Assembly (NCBI RefSeq): GCF_016583985.1
Contig: NZ_NRSD01000008.1
Span: forward strand, 62,001 to 126,000
Direction: 5' to 3'
Length of the DNA stretch: 64,000 nt
Source of the DNA: Thiocapsa imhoffii
Lineage (GTDB): Bacteria > Pseudomonadota > Gammaproteobacteria > Chromatiales > Chromatiaceae
Positions 1-8,648 of the stretch are shown here, in pieces. Within the stretch, counting starts at the first letter, position 1, and the number at the start of each line of letters is the position of its first letter. The position numbers and the translations under genes were made by a program. The notes beneath the pieces are model-generated. The model searched no databases. It had not been told where the DNA came from and was given only the letters and a program-made list of their open reading frames with translations.

Positions 1-2058
1 ACGGAATTCCAGCGGGTGTGTGATGTCGTGATCGGCCCCGTCGAGCAGGGCCATAATCCGGTGATCATTGCGCACATCATGACCAAGGCGTTGGGGGCGG
101 TGCGCCCGGACGTGGCGATCGTGAACAGCATCGAGTCGCGTGCGGCGCTCCCCTGGCTGACGCGTCGTGCCATCCCCTCGGTCTGTCTGATCCACGAATT
201 CGCCTCCTATACGCGGCCGAGCAGTGCCATTGCGGATGCCGTCTTGTGGGCGGGAGCCGTGGTGTTTTCCGCCGCGATCGTTCGTGAGAGCGCCGAGGAG
301 GTGTGTGAGGGACTGCGAGCACACCCGGCGTTAGTCCTACCACAGGGACGGTCGCTGCCGCCGCACCCCGCGCGCACCCCCGAGGAGCGCGCCCGCGAAC
401 TCGACCGAATTCGTCATCTGCTGCGGCCGGCGTCGGCCCCCGCCGACACGGTGGTGGTGCTCGGGGCCGGTTCGGTGCATCTGCGCAAAGGGGTGGATCT
501 GTTCCTGGCGTGCGCGGCTAAACTGCTGCAACTGCGCCCGACGACGCCCTTTCGTTTCGTTTGGGTCGGACATGGTTTCGATCCGGTGCGCGACGTGACC
601 TACTCGGTCTATCTGCGTGATCAGTTGCAGCGGTCGGATCTCGAGGACATCGTGACCTTTGCCGGCGAGTTCGAGGATATCGAGCCGGCTTACGAGGTCG
701 CTGACATCCTCTTCCTGAGTTCACGTCTCGATCCCCTGCCGAATGTCGCGATCGATGCCGCGCATCATGACCGACCTGTCGTGTGCTTCGAGCGGGCGAC
801 CGGTTTCGCGCAACTCCTAACGGATGCGGGTTTAGCGGAAGCCTGTGTCGCGCCCTATCTCGATCTCGACGCGGCCGCCCGTCGTCTCTTCGACCTCATC
901 GAGCATCCGCGGCACCGCCAGGAGGTCGCGCGGGCCACCAAGGCGATGGCAACCCGTGTCTTCGACATGGAGCACTATGTTCGAACCTTGCTCAAGGTGG
1001 GCACCGAGGTCGGCGAGGCGCTCGCGCGCGAGCGCGAGGATGCGGAATTGATCGCCGCTTCCGGGGTGCTGCGAACGGACTTCGTGACGCGCGTGGGCGC
1101 GGCTCCGCGGCCCCTGATCGAGATCGCGCAGCATCATGTGCGGTCTTGGGCGAGCGGGGTGGATCTGCGCAAGCCGTTTCCGGGGTTCCACCCTGGTCTG
1201 TATCAGGACGTAGGAAACCCCGCGGCGCCCGATCGCAACCCTTGCGCTGACTATCTGCGCGCCGGTCGCCCTGCTGGCGCTTGGTGTCAACCGCTCATCA
1301 CCCCGAGTTGCGATCCCATTGCCGGGGAGCTGCCGCTGCGCACGGCGCTGCATCTTCATGTCTACCATGCCGACGTGTTACCGGACATCCTGAACCGGTT
1401 GGCCGGCGCTGGCATCATGCCCGATCTGTTCGTGAGCGTGCCCTCCGCGGCGCTCGCGCGTGGCGTCGAAGAGAGCCTGCGCGCACGGAATCTGCAGGCG
1501 GTCGCGCTTGAGGAGGTTCCGAATCGAGGTCGGGATATCGGTCCCTTCCTGACGGCCTTCGGGTCCGTGATGCGCGAACGCTATGACATCCTGGGGCATG
1601 TTCACACCAAGAAAAGCCTGGATCTGGGCGACCCCGAGAGCGCACGGATCTGGTCCAATTTCTTGTTGGACAATCTCCTCGGTGGCCGTGTCGCGATGGC
1701 GTCTCGCATCCTCGCGCGCTTCGTCGCCGAGGCGGATCTCGGTCTGGTCTTTCCCGATGACCCGCATGCTTGCGGCTGGTCGGACAATCGCACGATCGCC
1801 TCCGCCATCGCTCAGCAACTCGGGCTGGGCGCGTTGCCCGAGCGCCATTTCTGGTTCCCCATCGGGACCATGTTCTGGGCGCGGACCGAGGCGCTGCGAC
1901 CGTTGTTCGAGCGCGGCTATGATTGGGAGGATTATCCACCCGAACCGCTTCCCTATGATGGCACCTTCCTGCATGCGCTGGAGCGTCTGCTGCCTACCAT
2001 CGTGCAGCGGGCGGGCTATCGTTATGCGCTCACCAATGTCCCGGGCGTCACGCGATAG
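1..2058 (+). CDS. Glycosyltransferase GT4 fused to RgpF-type domain (5' partial)
   Basis: The frame is open to the first base of the window, so the true start lies upstream. The first in-frame start candidate is a GTG at 16, but it falls inside what looks like the N-terminal Rossmann half of a GT-B fold. Numbering from that GTG, the GT4 C-terminal domain covers about residues 150-330 (GAGSVHLRKG; then SSRLDPLPNVAIDAA, the usual donor-binding region). From about residue 445 to the end there is a rhamnan-synthesis F (RgpF, PF05045) type domain, with the motif PNRGRDIGPFL and later GHVHTKKS. RgpF proteins take part in building rhamnose-rich polysaccharides, so this is probably a bifunctional sugar transferase acting in the cytoplasm on a lipid-linked glycan. 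It ends 7 bp before the epimerase gene and is probably in its operon. The domain calls are fairly firm; the sugar specificity is unknown. Confidence 0.85.
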   Translation, partial: TEFQRVCDVVIGPVEQGHNPVIIAHIMTKALGAVRPDVAIVNSIESRAALPWLTRRAIPSVCLIHEFASYTRPSSAIADAVLWAGAVVFSAAIVRESAEEVCEGLRAHPALVLPQGRSLPPHPARTPEERARELDRIRHLLRPASAPADTVVVLGAGSVHLRKGVDLFLACAAKLLQLRPTTPFRFVWVGHGFDPVRDVTYSVYLRDQLQRSDLEDIVTFAGEFEDIEPAYEVADILFLSSRLDPLPNVAIDAAHHDRPVVCFERATGFAQLLTDAGLAEACVAPYLDLDAAARRLFDLIEHPRHRQEVARATKAMATRVFDMEHYVRTLLKVGTEVGEALAREREDAELIAASGVLRTDFVTRVGAAPRPLIEIAQHHVRSWASGVDLRKPFPGFHPGLYQDVGNPAAPDRNPCADYLRAGRPAGAWCQPLITPSCDPIAGELPLRTALHLHVYHADVLPDILNRLAGAGIMPDLFVSVPSAALARGVEESLRARNLQAVALEEVPNRGRDIGPFLTAFGSVMRERYDILGHVHTKKSLDLGDPESARIWSNFLLDNLLGGRVAMASRILARFVAEADLGLVFPDDPHACGWSDNRTIASAIAQQLGLGALPERHFWFPIGTMFWARTEALRPLFERGYDWEDYPPEPLPYDGTFLHALERLLPTIVQRAGYRYALTNVPGVTR

Positions 2059-2065
2059 GTCGACG

Positions 2066-2995
2066 ATGAGCGGCAAGCATATCCTGATCCTCGGCGGTCA
2101 CGGCTTCATCGGTTCGCATCTCACCGTCGCGCTCGTCGCCGGCGGGGCGCGCGTGCGGGTGCTCGACCGCGCGGGTGGCGTGCCCACCGCACCCGTGCGT
2201 GGCGTGGACTACCGCGTCGCCGAGTTCGGTGATCTCGCGACACTCGCCGAGGCGCTCGCCGACATCGATCTGGTGATCCATCTGATCAGCACCACGGTCC
2301 CGGGCACCGCCAACCTCGATCCGGTCGCCGACATCGAGGGCAATCTGATCGGGACGGTGCGCCTGCTGCAGAAGATGAAGGAGGTCGGCGTCGGACAACT
2401 CTTGTTCCTGTCCTCGGGCGGGACCGTCTATGGGGATACCGATGCCGTTCCCATCCCCGAGCAGCATCCGCTCGAACCGCTCTCCTCCTATGGCATCGTC
2501 AAGGTCGCCATCGAACACTACATCGGGATGCATGCGCGCCAACATGGCATGCGGTCACTCATCCTGCGGGTGTCCAATCCCTATGGACCCCGTCAGGGCC
2601 ATCTCGGGGTGCAGGGGGTTATCGGAACCTTCTTCCAGCGACTCCGCGCGGGTGATCCCATCAAGATTTGGGGTGACGGACAGAGCGTGCGTGACTATCT
2701 CTATATCGATGACCTCACCGACTGTATCTGCACGGCCATTCACCGCGAGGTGTCCGGTGTTTTCAATGTCGGCAGCGGGCGGGGCACCTCGTTGATCGAG
2801 CTGCTCGCGATCGTGGCGCGGGTGACGGGAAGCGCCCCCGAGGTCGAATTCCAACCCGCGCGTGGTTTCGATGTCAGGAAGGTGGTGCTCGACATCACGA
2901 AGGCACGCACCACACTGGGCTGGACCCCCCAGGTTGGGTTGCCCGAGGGGTGTCAGCGGTATTGGGATTGGTTACGTCGTGCGAACGTCACCTGA
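2066..2995 (+). CDS. NAD-dependent sugar-nucleotide epimerase/dehydratase
   Basis: This 309-aa protein is an extended short-chain dehydrogenase of the UDP-glucose 4-epimerase (GalE/WbpP-like) class. The nucleotide-binding motif GGHGFIG is at residues 10-16, a serine-rich LSSGGTVYG segment follows, and the YxxxK catalytic pair is in SSYGIVKVAIEHY. SNPYGPRQG and DDLTDCI are further typical family motifs. It should interconvert or modify NDP-sugars that feed the glycosyltransferases around it. The same frame is open far upstream, but the ATG at 2066 fits the protein family and lies 7 bp after the preceding stop codon. The exact substrate cannot be read from the sequence. Confidence 0.93.
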   Translation: MSGKHILILGGHGFIGSHLTVALVAGGARVRVLDRAGGVPTAPVRGVDYRVAEFGDLATLAEALADIDLVIHLISTTVPGTANLDPVADIEGNLIGTVRLLQKMKEVGVGQLLFLSSGGTVYGDTDAVPIPEQHPLEPLSSYGIVKVAIEHYIGMHARQHGMRSLILRVSNPYGPRQGHLGVQGVIGTFFQRLRAGDPIKIWGDGQSVRDYLYIDDLTDCICTAIHREVSGVFNVGSGRGTSLIELLAIVARVTGSAPEVEFQPARGFDVRKVVLDITKARTTLGWTPQVGLPEGCQRYWDWLRRANVT

Positions 2996-3040
2996 TCGCT
3001 GAGCACGCAGACCCGCCTCGCCGTTCCAACAGGATTTGCC

Positions 3041-4408
3041 ATGTCTTCCACTCCCCATGCGATCAGCGTTCAGGACCTTGGTAAGTGTTACCAGATCTAT
3101 GAGCGTCCGCAGGATCGTTTGAAACAGTCCATTGTCCCGCGTCTACGCCGTCTGATGGGCTTGAGTGCGCCGGATTACTACAAAGAATTCTGGGCCTTGC
3201 GCGATCTGTCGTTCAGCGTTCATCAAGGTGAAACGGTGGGCATCATCGGGCGCAATGGCTCGGGAAAGTCGACGCTGCTGCAAATCATCTGCGGCACCTT
3301 GACCCCGACAACGGGGCGGGTCGAGACCACCGGTCGGGTCGCGGCCTTGCTAGAACTCGGGGCAGGCTTCAATCCTGAGTTCACCGGCCGGGAGAACGTC
3401 TATCTGAATGCGAGCGTGTTGGGACTGACCGAGGAGCAGATCGATGTGCGCTTCGATGCGATCGCGGCGTTCGCGGATATCGGCGACTTCATCGAGCAGC
3501 CGGTGAAGACCTATTCGAGCGGGATGTATGTGCGTCTCGCCTTTGCCGTCATCGCGCATGTCGAGGCCGATATCCTGGTGATCGACGAGGCGCTCTCGGT
3601 CGGGGATGTCTTTTTCACCCAGAAGTGCATGCGGTTCCTCCGTGGCTTCATGGAGCAGGGCACGGTGATCTTCGTCAGCCATGACACCTCGGCCGTGCAA
3701 AATCTTTGTCAGCGAGCGATTTGGATCGAGCGGGGGGCGGTGCGCTTCATCGGGCCGGCGAAAGAGGCCGCCGAACGCTATCTCGAGGCGCTCTACGAAT
3801 CGCAGCAGGGTGCCAGTACCCTGGCGCAGGAGGAGGCATCACCGCCCGAAGTTGAGGTTGAGATTGCGCCGGAGCCGCAGGACATGCGTCTGCGGTTTCT
3901 CAATTGCACTCAGTTTCGCAATGACATCGAGATCTTCGCCTTCGATCCCAGTGCGCCGGCGTTTGGCAAGGGGGATGGACGCATCACCTCCGTGGCCTTG
4001 ATCGATGCCAACGGGGCGCCCTATTCCTGGGTGGTCGGCGGGGAGGATGTGATTCTCGAAATCGGTTGCCAGGCGCACACGGCGATGTATTCCCCGATTA
4101 TCGGATTTTTCGTGCGGGATCATCTCGGCCAACCCCTCTTCGGTGACAATACCTATGTCACCTACAGCCGCGCACCGAAATTCGTCGAGGCTGGCAAGAC
4201 GATGATCACACGCTTCGCCTTTCGCATGCCCATCCTGCGGGTTGGCGATTACAGCATGACCGTTGCCCTGGCCGAGGGGACACAGCAGGAGCATGTTCAG
4301 CACCATTGGATTCATGATGCGATCGTGTTTAAGTCGCACACGAGTAGCGTCGCCACCGGCCTCGTCGGGATTCCAATGCAATCGATCGAGATCCGGGTGG
4401 ATTCCTGA
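3041..4408 (+). CDS. Polysaccharide ABC transporter ATP-binding protein, Wzt type with C-terminal domain
   Basis: The 455-aa protein has an N-terminal ABC ATPase: Walker A GRNGSGKST at residues 70-78, the signature YSSGM, and Walker B ILVIDEALSVGD, followed by the switch histidine in FVSHD. This is the subfamily that exports O-antigen, teichoic acid or capsule (Wzt, KpsT, RfbE). From about residue 270 to the end there is an additional domain of the Wzt C-terminal type. In Escherichia coli O9a/O8 and Raoultella O12 that domain is a beta-sandwich which recognises the modified end of the finished glycan. Its membrane partner (Wzm) is not in the window and is probably upstream. The stop codon overlaps the start of the next gene (TGATG), pointing to translational coupling with a methyltransferase, which would fit a cap-recognition export system. 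Confidence 0.93.
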   Translation: MSSTPHAISVQDLGKCYQIYERPQDRLKQSIVPRLRRLMGLSAPDYYKEFWALRDLSFSVHQGETVGIIGRNGSGKSTLLQIICGTLTPTTGRVETTGRVAALLELGAGFNPEFTGRENVYLNASVLGLTEEQIDVRFDAIAAFADIGDFIEQPVKTYSSGMYVRLAFAVIAHVEADILVIDEALSVGDVFFTQKCMRFLRGFMEQGTVIFVSHDTSAVQNLCQRAIWIERGAVRFIGPAKEAAERYLEALYESQQGASTLAQEEASPPEVEVEIAPEPQDMRLRFLNCTQFRNDIEIFAFDPSAPAFGKGDGRITSVALIDANGAPYSWVVGGEDVILEIGCQAHTAMYSPIIGFFVRDHLGQPLFGDNTYVTYSRAPKFVEAGKTMITRFAFRMPILRVGDYSMTVALAEGTQQEHVQHHWIHDAIVFKSHTSSVATGLVGIPMQSIEIRVDS

Positions 4409-5457
4409 TGAGCGCCTCGCAACAGGGGAACGAAACCATGCAGAGTACTGATGAGCGACGGATCGAGACCGATGAATTCATCTTGGCCTTGGACTACTCC
4501 TGGTCGAACGACTATGCGTTGGGGTTGAGTGGATGGGTCGTGGGAAAGTCGGAACCGGTCGATGCCCTGCACATCGAGGTCGATGGCGTGCGGGTTGCCG
4601 TGGATCGTTGGCAACCCCGTCCGGATCTCCTCGCCGCTCATGCGCAGCATGCGCCGCGTGAGCACTGCGGCTTCGTGGTGGAGCTGCCACGGCGCGCCCG
4701 TCATGAACTGTGTGTCACCGCGACCCTAGGCGCGCGGACCGCATCGGCGGTGCTGAGCAGCGCGGGATTTCCGCCGCCGGCGCCATCTCCCTATGCGCAT
4801 GGTGGCGGCTTGTACTCGCGCTTCGTGAATCTGGTCAATGCCCGCGAACTGCATGTCATGGAAATTGGTTCGCGGGTGGTGTCCCCGGATAGCATCAGTA
4901 AACGTGATTTGTTTGCCAAGGCGGCCAGTTATACCGGCTTCGACTACTATCCCGATCGCAATACCGATGTGGTGGGTGATGCCCATCGCCTCGCGAGCTA
5001 CTTTCCCGACCGCCGGTTCGAGGCGATCTTCTCGGTGTCGGTGATGGAGCATCTGGCGATGCCCTGGGTGGTGGCACTGGAGATCAACAAGTGCCTGGAA
5101 ATCGGCGGCTTGACGTTTCATGCGACCCATTTCTCCTGGCCGCTCCACGAACAGCCTTGGGATTTCTGGCGGTTCACGGATCAGGGCCTGAAGGTGTTGT
5201 TTGGCCCGCAGCTCGGCTTCGAGATTCTGGCCTCTGGGCTGTATGCCCCCTTGCGGATGCACCTCGACGAGCCCGCGCCGAGTCAGGAACTCTTCCCCGC
5301 GAACACCGGCTTCGGTGGGGTCGCGATCCTCGCGAAGAAGGTCGCGGATTATGATCCGGAACGTTTCCGATGGGATGCCACACTGCCTGAGGTGGTGGGG
5401 ACGGATAGCGTCTATCCCGAACCCCAGCCATCCGGTTCGGATGGCTCATCGGCGTGA
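4408..5457 (+). CDS. SAM-dependent methyltransferase with N-terminal accessory domain
   Basis: The 349-aa protein has two parts. Residues about 15-110 look like a small beta-rich module with the pattern LSGWVVGK ... IEVDGVRVAVDRW ... CGFVVELP, which resembles beta-sandwich modules attached to glycan enzymes. Residues about 130-300 are a class I methyltransferase (Methyltransf_11-like), with a weak motif I around MEIGSRVVSP, an acidic GFDYYPDRNTDVVGD loop and SVSVMEHLAMPW, the usual post-motif. The second half may methylate a sugar or a terminal group on the polysaccharide. The start codon overlaps the stop of the ABC ATPase gene by one base, so the two are likely co-translated. An internal ATG at 4438 is an alternative start. 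Its role as a terminal-cap methyltransferase is inference from context. Confidence 0.82.
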   Translation: MSASQQGNETMQSTDERRIETDEFILALDYSWSNDYALGLSGWVVGKSEPVDALHIEVDGVRVAVDRWQPRPDLLAAHAQHAPREHCGFVVELPRRARHELCVTATLGARTASAVLSSAGFPPPAPSPYAHGGGLYSRFVNLVNARELHVMEIGSRVVSPDSISKRDLFAKAASYTGFDYYPDRNTDVVGDAHRLASYFPDRRFEAIFSVSVMEHLAMPWVVALEINKCLEIGGLTFHATHFSWPLHEQPWDFWRFTDQGLKVLFGPQLGFEILASGLYAPLRMHLDEPAPSQELFPANTGFGGVAILAKKVADYDPERFRWDATLPEVVGTDSVYPEPQPSGSDGSSA

Positions 5458-5496
5458 TCGAGAACTGAGGATGCCCGCGTAGGTGGACCGTTAGCC

Positions 5497-8400
5497 ATGG
5501 ACTACGAGACCCTCGCGCGCGCCGCGACCATCCGGCCCGATGCACTCAACGCGCCGAGTGCCTGGAGCGGACATGTCCCCTTTGCGATGTGGCTGGTGCA
5601 GGTGCTCAAGCCCGGCATACTGGTTGAACTCGGGACGCACTATGGGCGCTCCTATTTCAATTTCTGCCGGTCGGTGAAGGCGGGCGGACTCCCGACCAAA
5701 TGCTACGCGGTGGACACCTGGGAGGGGGATGCCCACGCGGGCCATTATGGCGAGGCCGTGTTCGCGACGGTGAACGAGCACAACCGACGCTGCTATGCCG
5801 ATGTATCGCGACTGCTGCGAATGCGCTTCGACGAGGCCGTCGACTCCTTTGCGAATGGCTCGATCGATCTGCTCCACATCGATGGGTTCCATACCTACGA
5901 GGCGGTGAAACACGACTTCGAGCACTGGTTGCCGAAGTTGTCGGCGCATGCCGTTGTGCTCTTTCACGACACCAATGTGCGCGAGCGCGGCTTTGGTGTG
6001 TGGAGGCTGTGGGAGGAACTGCGCGCACGCTATCCCCTGCACCTGGAGTTCTTGCATTCCCATGGCTTGGGCGTGTTGCAACTGGATGCCGGGCAAGCGC
6101 ATGCGCGGCTTGATTGGCTGTGCCCCGAGTCGGCGGAACGCGCGCTCTTGTTGGCCTATTTCGGCGCGCGCGGAGGCGAGCTCGAGCAACTGGACGCCGC
6201 GCGTGATGAACTTGCAGTCTATCGCTCCGAGCGCGATGCGTTGGGCATGGGACGTTCCATCCAGGACCGAGTGCGTGAAGGGGAGCAGCGCATCGATGCG
6301 CTGCAGCACGCGCTCATGGCGCGCGCCGAGGAGGCTCGTCTGTTACGTCAAACGCTTGCGCGACATGAGTCCATTCTGTCGGCGGCCGTTCAGGTGGCCG
6401 CGGAGCGCGATGCCCTGTTGGCGTCAACCTCATGGCGGATCACGCGCCCCATTCGTGCCTTGGTCAACCTAACGCGTCGCGATCCGCCGTCGCTCGCCGC
6501 CGCGCCACAACCGCGCGAGCAGGGTGAGGATGTGTCCGCACGCGGGATGTTGGAGGCAGGCGAGGACTGGACGCACGCCGCGGTGGGGGGGCGGCAGGTC
6601 CAGGGCCATCGGTCCGATCGGGTGCCGGGGCCGCGAGTCCTCTATATCAGTGGCGAGCCACATACGCCCGGACATCATTATCGTGTCGAGTGCGACGCGC
6701 AGGCCGCTCGTGCCGTTGGGGCGCATGGCACCCTGATCGAGGTCGCGGCGATCCTGAGCCACCTCGAGGAGGTGGCCGCGGCGGATCTGGTGGTCTTATG
6801 GCGCACCCCCTGGACCGAAGAACTCGCGCTCGTGATCCAAACCGCCCGTGCGGCTGGGGCCTGGATTCACTTCGATATCGATGACCTATTGTTCGACCCC
6901 ACACTCGCAAGCACTGCGCTGATCGATGGGAATCGCACCCAAGGCCTGGCCCTGGACACCGTGGCGACCCGGTATGCACGGATGCGTCAGACCTTGCTGC
7001 AAGTCGATCTGTGCCGCGTGACCACCGAGGAACTCGCGCAGCAGGTTCGCACGACCGGGGTTCCCGTCGTGGTGCTGCCGAACGGTTATGACGAAACCAC
7101 CTTCAACGCCTCCCGTCTGGCGGTGCGTGAGCGTGCCGCCAGCCTTGATGACGGGCTCGTGCGCATCGGTTACGCCGGGGGGTCGCGCACCCATCAGCGC
7201 GACTTCGCGGTCTGTGCGGATGCGGTCGCGCGGATCCTCCAGGATCGCCCCGAGGTCCGACTGGTGCTCTTTCGCGATCCCTCATCCGGGTTACCCTTGG
7301 TGGAGCTGAATGAATTTCCCCCCTTGCGAGACTGTCAGGATCGGATCGAATGGCGCGATCTGGTGCCGTTCCGGGGCTTGGCCGCGGAACTGGCGCGTTT
7401 TGATCTCAATCTGGCGCCACTGGAAATCGGGAATCCCTTCTGTGAGGGGAAGAGCGAGTTGAAATATTTCGAAGCCGCGCTGGCGGGTGTTTGCACCCTC
7501 GCCTCGCCGACCGGTCCGTTCCGCCGCGTCATCCGTCATGGTGAGACCGGCTGGCTCGCGGCTGATCCCGAACAATGGCGGGAGGGGTTGACGCGGCTGT
7601 TGGATGATCCTTCCTTGCGCCAAACCCTGGCGCGCGACGCGCTGGAATCGATCCTCTGGCCATTCGGGCCTGAACAACGGACCGAGCGGATGCATGTCCT
7701 GCTTGGCCATCTGCGCGGTCGTCGCGCCAGCCCGCCGCGCACCGTCAGTTTCGCGCAGCTGCGTGGGCGACGTTGGGAGCCGGTTTCGGTCCCAGCAGGA
7801 CCGTCCGTGGCGACCCGTTTCGCTCGTGATCAGCTCAATGCGGCAGCGCTGACCTTGATCTTGCACCTGCCGAAGGACATCGGGGTCCTTGAACAGCGGC
7901 TTGCGGCGTTGCTGAGGCAACCCGCGCAGGATCTCGATCTCATCTTGCTCGCGGATGCCGGGGGCGAGGTGTCGCTTGAGCGGGTGTTGCTCTGGGCGGG
8001 GCAAGAGGGCAGGCGATTCCATCGCCTGCTCGTGCTCGAAGCTCTCACGCCGAGCGAACTAGGTCCACTCCGCAATCTCGCGATCACCCGGGCCGAGACC
8101 TTCTACGTGCTGCCGCTCGGGCCGCATCAGTGGCTGGGCCCCGATGCCGCGCAACAAGCCCTGATGGCGATTCGCGCGGCCCAAGCGGCCTTCGCGTGCC
8201 CGCTCATCGTCGCGGCGGATGGGGGAGCGGAGCGCGCCCGGCATGAGGGCGTGCCACGGGAACTGGTCCTGTTGTTCTCAAAGGCGGCGTGGACGTGCGT
8301 GGGTGGATATGCTGAGCTTGGAGGCGGCGGCGACCTGGACCTGTTGCGACGCTTCGCCGAGGCGGGTTTGGGCGGCGTGGGCGTGGGTGAGGAACCGCTC

Positions 8401-8538
8401 GCCTTCCATGACTGGACTCAGCGGCTCGCAGGGGATGCGCACGCGCGTCGGGAAGACTGGATCGCGGAGATCGAACGCGCTCACCCGGGGCTCGCCATGC
8501 TGTGGCGTACACCGCGTGGTGGACCAATCCCATCTTGA
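5497..8538 (+). CDS. Multidomain methyltransferase / coiled-coil / glycosyltransferase
   Basis: This 1013-aa protein carries at least three modules. Residues about 1-215 form a class I methyltransferase of the Methyltransf_24 kind (VELGTHYGRSYFNF near 43-56; LLHIDGFHTYEAVKHD). Residues about 225-310 are charged and heptad-like, ending in the segment STSWRITRPIRAL often found just before glycosyltransferase domains. From about 380 to 720 there is a GT4-type domain (YISGEPHTPGHHYR; FDIDDLLFD near 459; GYAGGSRTHQRDF near 558; CEGKSELKYFEAALAG). The final 230 residues look like a degenerate GT2 fold. The same IDDL and SGSPTHQRDF motifs recur in the protein at 10014, so the two GT domains are related. 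It follows a 39-bp gap and overlaps no verified gene. It probably both transfers and methylates sugars on the nascent glycan. Confidence 0.88.
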   Translation: MDYETLARAATIRPDALNAPSAWSGHVPFAMWLVQVLKPGILVELGTHYGRSYFNFCRSVKAGGLPTKCYAVDTWEGDAHAGHYGEAVFATVNEHNRRCYADVSRLLRMRFDEAVDSFANGSIDLLHIDGFHTYEAVKHDFEHWLPKLSAHAVVLFHDTNVRERGFGVWRLWEELRARYPLHLEFLHSHGLGVLQLDAGQAHARLDWLCPESAERALLLAYFGARGGELEQLDAARDELAVYRSERDALGMGRSIQDRVREGEQRIDALQHALMARAEEARLLRQTLARHESILSAAVQVAAERDALLASTSWRITRPIRALVNLTRRDPPSLAAAPQPREQGEDVSARGMLEAGEDWTHAAVGGRQVQGHRSDRVPGPRVLYISGEPHTPGHHYRVECDAQAARAVGAHGTLIEVAAILSHLEEVAAADLVVLWRTPWTEELALVIQTARAAGAWIHFDIDDLLFDPTLASTALIDGNRTQGLALDTVATRYARMRQTLLQVDLCRVTTEELAQQVRTTGVPVVVLPNGYDETTFNASRLAVRERAASLDDGLVRIGYAGGSRTHQRDFAVCADAVARILQDRPEVRLVLFRDPSSGLPLVELNEFPPLRDCQDRIEWRDLVPFRGLAAELARFDLNLAPLEIGNPFCEGKSELKYFEAALAGVCTLASPTGPFRRVIRHGETGWLAADPEQWREGLTRLLDDPSLRQTLARDALESILWPFGPEQRTERMHVLLGHLRGRRASPPRTVSFAQLRGRRWEPVSVPAGPSVATRFARDQLNAAALTLILHLPKDIGVLEQRLAALLRQPAQDLDLILLADAGGEVSLERVLLWAGQEGRRFHRLLVLEALTPSELGPLRNLAITRAETFYVLPLGPHQWLGPDAAQQALMAIRAAQAAFACPLIVAADGGAERARHEGVPRELVLLFSKAAWTCVGGYAELGGGGDLDLLRRFAEAGLGGVGVGEEPLAFHDWTQRLAGDAHARREDWIAEIERAHPGLAMLWRTPRGGPIPS

Positions 8539-8648
8539 ATGCCGGCTCGAATGTGCACCCTGTGATCTCAATGGGCGGCCCTGGGGTCACCCTGGCGGCG
8601 CGGTGGCACCAGGCCGGATTCACTCACCCCGCATGGAGGGATTCATTG

